This document shows, piece by piece, positions 59,853 to 64,000 of a stretch of DNA of 64,000 bases. Where the stretch lies: assembly GCF_900100345.1 (NCBI RefSeq), contig NZ_FMTT01000005.1, positions 126,184-190,183 of the forward strand, written 5' to 3'. The notes below the pieces were generated by a model. That model was not told the DNA's origin. It saw only the letters and a list, made by a program, of their open reading frames with translations, and made no database searches. The position numbers and the translations under genes are program-made. The DNA comes from Paenibacillus tianmuensis. GTDB taxonomy: Bacteria > Bacillota > Bacilli > Paenibacillales > NBRC-103111. Every line of letters starts with the position of its first letter. Position 1 is the first letter of the stretch.

Positions 59853-61229
59853 TTAGCTGTCGATGCTCTCCGTTTCCTTCGCTTCGAGCAATTCGTCAAT
59901 TACGAAGTTATAATCGTGATAATCGGTTTTCAGGACTTTATATTTGGAAGTGAAGCTCTTTGTTTTGCTACTACCATCGCCATAAGAGATTTTGTACTTT
60001 TCCGATGTCGTAACGATGAAGGTGGAATCGTCCAATTTTTCTGCCGACTTGGCTTCGTTAAGGGTCATGGATTCCTTGATTCCTTTGTTTTTCAGGTATT
60101 GCATGTAATTCGCCTGTTCTTGGTGTTTTTTTGAACTCAAATACGGCGTCACGACCTTGATGTCGTCTGTGGACAGGGCCCACATGCTTTTCGCCAGGAA
60201 AATCTCGACCATCGCCTTGGCCATTTCCTCATCGCCGGATGGCTTCGCCGGACTCTGCGGAAGCGGTTGGGGATTAATTTCGCTTTTCGTCAGATCGGCT
60301 GATTCAGCCCCTGTCAATTCCACATACTTGGCCAGCATGCTGGCGGCTTCGGTTGCACGATTTCTTTGTTCGGTCCCGTTTTTCTCCAAATATTTTCTAT
60401 CGGACTCGGCGCTATTGGCCGCCTTGTAGGCAGCATCGATATATTCGTAGGGATAGGTATGACCTTGCGCCAGCTGCTTGTTTTTCTTGATGTCGGAAAT
60501 ATTGCGTCCGTAGCTTTTTTCGTTATATTTATAACTACCTGCAGCCTCATGCGCAGCTTGCATTTCCGTCAAATATTTGCCGCGGTAGGTCAAAGCATCG
60601 ACGAACTTGGATTGAATACCTTTTAATTTCGCCGATAAAACTACGCTCAGCACTTCGTCCTTCAGCTTGTTGTTTTTTTCGACGAGAGCGTCGACTGTGC
60701 TATAAATGGTATACGCATCGTCTTTGGGCTTCTTTAACTGTCTGATTTCCGAATCGATGTTGTCGCTTCGCTGGATGATACTCTGAAGCTTTTCGATATC
60801 CTTCAATCGATCTTTGTACTCCGCGAGTGCATTTTCCAAGTTAAGACTGGGGTAATCCTTCTTTTCCGCCGTAAGCGAAGCGTACTTGGGATTGCTGTTC
60901 AATTCTTTCACTTGAGCTTCAAAATTGATTGTTGATTTGGAATTTTCATAAAAACTGACGATTTCCTTAAGCGTTTTTTTGTCGACAGGAGGCGTTTCTA
61001 TTTGCTTTTTGAATGCGGAACCCGCCTCCTGAATCGAATCAAAATCCTGATTGTATTGCCTGACCAACGAATCGTATTTCAAGTTATTCGTGAGCTTGTA
61101 GGCGATTCCACCGGCCGCTGCCAATACAACGAGAAGCGAGCTCAGGATGATGATCAGCTTCTTATTTGATTTTTTTGCCGCTGTTCCCGTCTCCTCAGAC
61201 GTTGCTGGGTTGTTTGTCCTATTTTCCAT
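59853..61229 (-). CDS. Membrane-anchored extracellular protein of unknown function
   Basis: A 458-residue protein I do not recognise as a whole. A hydrophilic N-terminus (about 23 residues, ending KKSNKK) is followed by one membrane span (IIILSSLLVVLAAAGGIAY, about 25-44). A long charged helical, probably coiled-coil, ectodomain comes next (about 45-300). A Pro-rich linker (NPQPLPQSPAKPSGDEE) leads to a C-terminal domain of about 120 residues that resembles the NTF2-like end of TcaA-type proteins (TFIVTTSEKYKISYGDGSS, then KVLKTDYHDYNFVIDEL); this is a weak resemblance. The start could also be two or six codons upstream. It is monocistronic. Confidence 0.75.
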   Translation of the reverse strand: MENRTNNPATSEETGTAAKKSNKKLIIILSSLLVVLAAAGGIAYKLTNNLKYDSLVRQYNQDFDSIQEAGSAFKKQIETPPVDKKTLKEIVSFYENSKSTINFEAQVKELNSNPKYASLTAEKKDYPSLNLENALAEYKDRLKDIEKLQSIIQRSDNIDSEIRQLKKPKDDAYTIYSTVDALVEKNNKLKDEVLSVVLSAKLKGIQSKFVDALTYRGKYLTEMQAAHEAAGSYKYNEKSYGRNISDIKKNKQLAQGHTYPYEYIDAAYKAANSAESDRKYLEKNGTEQRNRATEAASMLAKYVELTGAESADLTKSEINPQPLPQSPAKPSGDEEMAKAMVEIFLAKSMWALSTDDIKVVTPYLSSKKHQEQANYMQYLKNKGIKESMTLNEAKSAEKLDDSTFIVTTSEKYKISYGDGSSKTKSFTSKYKVLKTDYHDYNFVIDELLEAKETESIDS

Positions 61230-61445
61230 ACTCGTCATTACTCCCATTCCGATTTAGTTAAGGGGTTTCCATGATGTGGGAACCTTCTCTTAGAAAGAAT
61301 TTCAATATAAAGTGCGATTTTCCTTCATGATTCGACAAAAAATCGACAAAAAAACGTAACGGATGGAAGAAACCATGCCAAATGGATTATGGACGAACCT
61401 ACCTACATCTTGAGCAAACTGGAGTTGAAAAAGACGCAGCAGTTG

Positions 61446-61494
61446 GATAAAAATAAGCAGTACGTTTGCCGCTGTTCAGGCCGACGTACTGCTT
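61446..61494 (-). terminator. Hairpin downstream of the AHSA1 gene
   Basis: Perfect 11-bp AAGCAGTACGT/ACGTACTGCTT inverted repeat, followed on the minus strand by ATTTTTAT. Probably the second of two terminators. Confidence 0.65.
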
Positions 61495-61536
61495 GTATGC
61501 TTTGGGCCAACTTGGCCCGAAATCTGCGGATATGAG

Positions 61537-61580
61537 AAAAGGGAGGGGCAGCGGTCACACAGGCCGCACCCCTCCTTTGC
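61537..61580 (-). terminator. Hairpin directly after the AHSA1 gene
   Basis: Minus-strand GGAGGGG.GCGG/CCGC.CCCCTCC stem followed by CTTTTCTC. The T run is short. No gene is seen in 61230-61593 apart from these two hairpins. Confidence 0.55.
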
Positions 61581-61593
61581 TGAAACGGGCTTA

Positions 61594-62103
61594 TTATTGA
61601 ACGGATTGCAGATGTTCGGCGAGACGATCCCAGGTTTCGGTAACTCCTTGCTCCATTCCCATATCGATAACGGCTTTGAGCGCTTCGGCAGAAGGATATT
61701 GGGCTCGGCTGACAAGCTTCGTCTTGCCTTCGAGCTCTGTGAAAGTCATCGTAATGAGAGGCGCAGGCATCCCTTCCGCTTCGTTGCCTTCGGCATCCGA
61801 GAAGTAATCCACGTAGACAATTTTCTCCGCTTCAACGATTTCCTGATAGACGGCTTTGCCCCAAGATTCGAATCCGTAAAAATCGCCTTGGTTCTGATCG
61901 ATACACTTCATACAGTAATGCCAGATGCCTCCTGGACGAAAATCAACGTTGCAAACCGTAAGTGTCCAGCCGCGCGGTCCCCACCAGTGCTTGAGATGCT
62001 CGGCCTGTGAGAACGCTTTAAATACAAGCTCGCGCGGCGCATTGAACACTCGCTCCAGAATAAGCTCGTGACCTTCTACCTTGATCGTCATTGGGTTTGA
62101 CAT
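61594..62103 (-). CDS. SRPBCC/AHSA1 domain protein
   Basis: A 169-residue START-like hydrophobic-pocket protein of the activator of Hsp90 ATPase-1 type. Signatures: ERVFNAPRELVFKAFSQAEHLKHWWGPRGW, DFRPGGIWHYCM and YVDYFSDAEG, then the C-terminal ETWDRLAEHL. Such proteins bind small hydrophobic ligands; many are encoded with ArsR-type repressors. ATG 62103 follows AGGAGG. A near-consensus promoter lies upstream with a repeated GGAATATT element overlapping it; no regulator gene is adjacent. Confidence 0.9.
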   Translation of the reverse strand: MSNPMTIKVEGHELILERVFNAPRELVFKAFSQAEHLKHWWGPRGWTLTVCNVDFRPGGIWHYCMKCIDQNQGDFYGFESWGKAVYQEIVEAEKIVYVDYFSDAEGNEAEGMPAPLITMTFTELEGKTKLVSRAQYPSAEALKAVIDMGMEQGVTETWDRLAEHLQSVQ

Positions 62104-62176
62104 CCAAATTCCTCCTAAATATTGTTTTCGGTACGTGACCGGGTATTTTGTTTGTCGGTACCGTAGTCTTGCTTAA

Positions 62177-62206
62177 AATATACCCCATAAGGAATATTCC
62201 TGTCAA
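62177..62206 (-). promoter_or_regulatory. AHSA1 promoter with repeated operator-like motif
   Basis: Minus-strand TTGACA (62201-62206), 18 bases, TATATT (62177-62182). AAGGAATATT occurs twice, at 62189-62198 and 62205-62214, and GGAATATTCC (62191-62200) is a palindrome in the spacer. Confidence 0.7.
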
Positions 62207-62226
62207 GGAATATTGAAAACATAATT

Positions 62227-62418
62227 TTAGTGCGTGAGCGAGCCATCGGAGCGGTATTTTTTTGTCGCTTCGCGAATCCGGGGCAACTTTTGCTTGACGT
62301 ACCGCGTCAGAAACCTATAATCGATTTTGGATGCAGCTTCCGGACCAAGGAGCAAACCGCCATGGCGGACTGTGAAACCTTTTCGCCGTTGTGTGTATAT
62401 GTTTAGAGTATCTCCGTG
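62227..62418 (-). pseudogene. Possible gene remnant or small ORF without a good start
   Basis: On the minus strand an open frame without an early ATG or GTG ends at TAA 62227-62229. It reads NIYTQRRKGFTVRHGG, LLLGPEAASKIDYRF and LTRYVKQKLPRIREATKKY before the stop, which looks protein-like. The only start codon in frame is TTG at 62355 (42 residues), with no ribosome site. I do not recognise the protein. It overlaps a plus-strand promoter. It may be a decayed gene or chance. Confidence 0.3.
62294..62321 (+). promoter_or_regulatory. Promoter ahead of the 62461 gene
   Basis: TTGACG (62294-62299), 16 bases, perfect TATAAT (62316-62321). A leader of about 130 bases would precede the next gene. 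Confidence 0.6.
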
Positions 62419-62460
62419 AGAATGACCCGTTTCCGAGAGGGAGAAAAGGAGTGCCGAAGT

Positions 62461-62907
62461 ATGATGACACGATTGGAATACCGTTTGTATGCCGAGGGCA
62501 GCGAGACGTTTCCGCTACTGTATTATTATGACCGGATCGGCCGGGACGAGGTCGCTTTGCGTTTTGCTTGCGACTATTTTGTTAAGGACGGCAAGGTGTA
62601 TGAGAAAACCTCGTGCGCTGTGGAGCCGGAGTGTTATGTCGTTTATGTGCAGGAAGCGCTTGACGAGCGGACGATGTTATGGGGGAAGCCGGAAGGTCCC
62701 CGCGGCGTTCGCATGGAGCTCAGGGAATACCGCGAATGGACGGCGGATTACCGGCTGGTGGATACGTTCACATTTCCCGATACGCTGGAGGCGATGCTGA
62801 ATATTCAGGCGAATTATTTGTATGCGGAGGGCCGGGAATGGCAGCGCACTTGCGCCGAAATCGACGAAGACCGGGAGACGTATGTATATTATGCCATGCC
62901 GGTGTAG
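62461..62907 (+). CDS. Conserved-looking hypothetical protein
   Basis: A 148-residue soluble acidic protein not recognised. It begins MMTRLEYRLYAEGSETFPLLYYYDRIGRDEVALRF, has two Cys near residue 60, and ends in an aromatic, charged segment (REWQRTCAEIDEDRETYVYYAMPV). It is rich in Tyr, Arg and Glu, without a signal or membrane span. The ATG at 62461 follows AAAAGGAG. It heads a short same-strand cluster with a lipoprotein and a GSP-synthase-like gene, each separated by under 70 bases, so the three probably form one operon. Confidence 0.75.
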   Translation: MMTRLEYRLYAEGSETFPLLYYYDRIGRDEVALRFACDYFVKDGKVYEKTSCAVEPECYVVYVQEALDERTMLWGKPEGPRGVRMELREYREWTADYRLVDTFTFPDTLEAMLNIQANYLYAEGREWQRTCAEIDEDRETYVYYAMPV

Positions 62908-62944
62908 CCGCAATTCAAACTGGGAAAAGCAGGAGTGACGAAGA

Positions 62945-63220
62945 ATGGAACAGCAAAAAAGCAGCAGGACACGCAAACTGGTAGCGCTGTTTGTGGCGTC
63001 GACACTGGTGCTCGGCGGCACGGCGGGCTGCTCCGATTCGAAATGCACCGATCGTAACGGGGACGGTTACTGCGATAATGGCAGCGGCGGTTCGTCCGGA
63101 GGACATTATTACGGCGGTGGGGGCTCAGGCGGAAGCGGAAGCTCCTCTAAAGCTTCTTCGGACAGCTCTTCCGGGATCAGCAAAGGCGGCATCGGCGGCA
63201 GCGGCAGTTCAAGCTCCTAA
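62945..63220 (+). CDS. Gly/Ser-rich lipoprotein with a Ca-binding-like loop
   Basis: A 91-residue predicted lipoprotein: basic N-terminus, hydrophobic LVALFVASTLVLGG, then TAGC with Cys29 as the lipidated residue. Soon after, DRNGDGYCD (36-44) follows the D-x-N-x-DG-x-x-D pattern of EF-hand-like calcium loops, flanked by Cys34 and Cys43. The rest is almost only Gly, Ser and Tyr. It precedes a GSP-synthase-family gene by 65 bases; this pairing recalls E. coli YgiB (a lipoprotein with Ser/Gly-rich tail) and YgiC. Function unknown. Confidence 0.75.
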   Translation: MEQQKSSRTRKLVALFVASTLVLGGTAGCSDSKCTDRNGDGYCDNGSGGSSGGHYYGGGGSGGSGSSSKASSDSSSGISKGGIGGSGSSSS

Positions 63221-63285
63221 CACCAGAGCTGCCACGGGAGGCCCGACGCGATAAAAAGCAACGATCAAAGAGGAGGCGTGCTGGC

Positions 63286-64000
63286 ATGAGCATGGCAAGG
63301 ACGCTACGGCCGGACGCTTCTTATGCGGAACGCCGGGAAGCGATCTATGGGCCGCTGCGGCAAGAGGGTGTATTTACATGGGACTGCTTATACGGCCAGG
63401 AATATGCGCTCGCCGGCTTGCACCGGTTGGAGCGTGCGCAGCTGGAAGAAATGCGCAGAGCCGCTGAAGCGTTAGGGCGCATCTATGCCAAGACCGTCTG
63501 GATCGTCCAGCAGGGCGAACCGGCACTTTTGGCTGAATTGGGACTGCCTCCCGCGTCGTTCGGCGCCATTCGTCTCCGGTTCGATGAAGATATCCCGACG
63601 CTGGTCGGGCGGTTCGATTTTGCTATGACGCCGCAGGGGCTCAAGATGCTTGAGTTTAACAGCGATACGCCGACGGGGATCGTCGAAGCCTTTCATGTGA
63701 ACGGCCGGGTGTGCGCCGCCTATGGCGAAGAGGACCCGAACGAAGGCTGCAGCGGGGCTTTCCGCCAGGCATTCGAACGGATGCTTGACCTATACCGCGA
63801 AGCGGGCTATGCGTCCGAGCATGTCGTCTTCAGCTCGCTGGATTGGCATGAGGAGGATGCCGGAACGACTCGCTATCTCCTGAAGCAATCCGGGATTGCC
63901 GGCGCGGAATTTGCAGCGCTGTCCGACCTCCGCGTGGAGGGAGACCAGATATGGGCGCAGTCTAATGCCGGTGACGAAGAAGCGGCGAGGTATCCGATTA
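63286..64000 (+). CDS. Glutathionylspermidine synthase family protein, 3' end cut by window
   Basis: ATP-grasp-type amide ligase of the GSP synthase C-terminal family (like E. coli YgiC/YjfC); 238 codons are visible and the frame is still open at the window edge. The start MSMARTLRPDASYAERREAIYG follows AGAGGAGGCG. The segment LKMLEFNSDTPTGIVEAFHVNG is the conserved family block with the nucleotide and substrate contacts. Stand-alone YgiC-like proteins lack the amidase half and have no proven substrate, so glutathionylspermidine synthesis should not be assumed in an organism of this type. Confidence 0.85.
   Translation, partial: MSMARTLRPDASYAERREAIYGPLRQEGVFTWDCLYGQEYALAGLHRLERAQLEEMRRAAEALGRIYAKTVWIVQQGEPALLAELGLPPASFGAIRLRFDEDIPTLVGRFDFAMTPQGLKMLEFNSDTPTGIVEAFHVNGRVCAAYGEEDPNEGCSGAFRQAFERMLDLYREAGYASEHVVFSSLDWHEEDAGTTRYLLKQSGIAGAEFAALSDLRVEGDQIWAQSNAGDEEAARYPI

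Noticed and set aside
1..64000. CRISPR arrays, tRNA or rRNA genes, transposases, phage genes
   Set aside because: No regularly spaced repeats, no tRNA-like or rRNA sequences outside the T-box, and no recognisable mobile-element proteins were seen.

Overview
The window is chromosomal DNA from a spore-forming, moderately GC-rich member of the Bacillota, most likely Paenibacillus or a close relative in the Paenibacillaceae. The basis is strong AGGAGG-type ribosome binding sites, TTG and GTG starts, a T-box leader, a 26-codon spoVM, remA, a SpoVIF-like gene and long synteny with the Bacillus subtilis ylo region. The composition is clearly more GC-rich than B. subtilis. I see no rRNA, tRNA, CRISPR array, insertion sequence or prophage.

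Layout. 1-2692: 5' part of a class A penicillin-binding protein (minus strand). 2830-4495: T-box leader and tyrS. 4650-5495: rpsD with a long leader. 5616-15589: mixed housekeeping and metabolic genes (TVP38 membrane protein, M29 aminopeptidase, degenerate HPr, ylaN, Ca/H antiporter, atypical SDR, Asp23 protein, ftsW, yugN, M20 amidohydrolase, CBS protein, Gfo/Idh/MocA oxidoreductase). 15787-19529: an XPB helicase and its partner. 19619-24932: ylbF, asparaginase, ylbG, an unknown gene, a LysR regulator, a PHP phosphoesterase and galU. 25107-29876: divergent rqcH and Ca-ATPase. 30026-53894: a long plus-strand run (dapF, metF-like fusion, yicC, remA, gmk, rpoZ, coaBC, priA, def, fmt, rsmB, rlmN, prpC, prkC, rsgA, rpe, a small membrane protein, spoVM, with rpmB reversed, then yloU, fakA, degV, recG). 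It follows the B. subtilis order, but I do not see thiN or sdaAB-sdaAA at their expected places, and dapF plus the homocysteine methyltransferase/MTHFR fusion are inserted. 54037-57839: spoVIF-like gene, a Tat-exported beta-helix protein, flavohaemoglobin and a Crp/Fnr regulator. 57974-59694: a LexA-controlled Y-family polymerase operon. 59853-64000: accessory genes (membrane-anchored protein, AHSA1 protein, an unknown gene, a Gly/Ser-rich lipoprotein and a glutathionylspermidine synthase-like enzyme cut by the window end).

How the genes work together. The 30-54 kb block joins nucleotide and cofactor supply (gmk, coaBC), start-methionine processing (def, fmt), ribosome and RNA modification (rsmB, rlmN, rsgA, rpmB), Ser/Thr signalling (prpC, prkC), replication restart and repair (priA, recG) and fatty-acid activation (fakA with a DegV carrier). 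The best-supported regulatory circuits are the Tyr T-box on tyrS, two LexA boxes on the Y-polymerase operon, and a perfect TGTGA-N6-TCACA box at about -41.5 in front of hmp, close to a Crp/Fnr gene whose recognition helix suits that box.

I did not find one clearly new large system. The most unusual items are the XPB pair sharing a duplicated domain, the HPr-like protein without its phosphorylatable histidine, the SDR without its catalytic Tyr/Lys, and the lipoprotein plus GSP-synthase-like module at the right edge.
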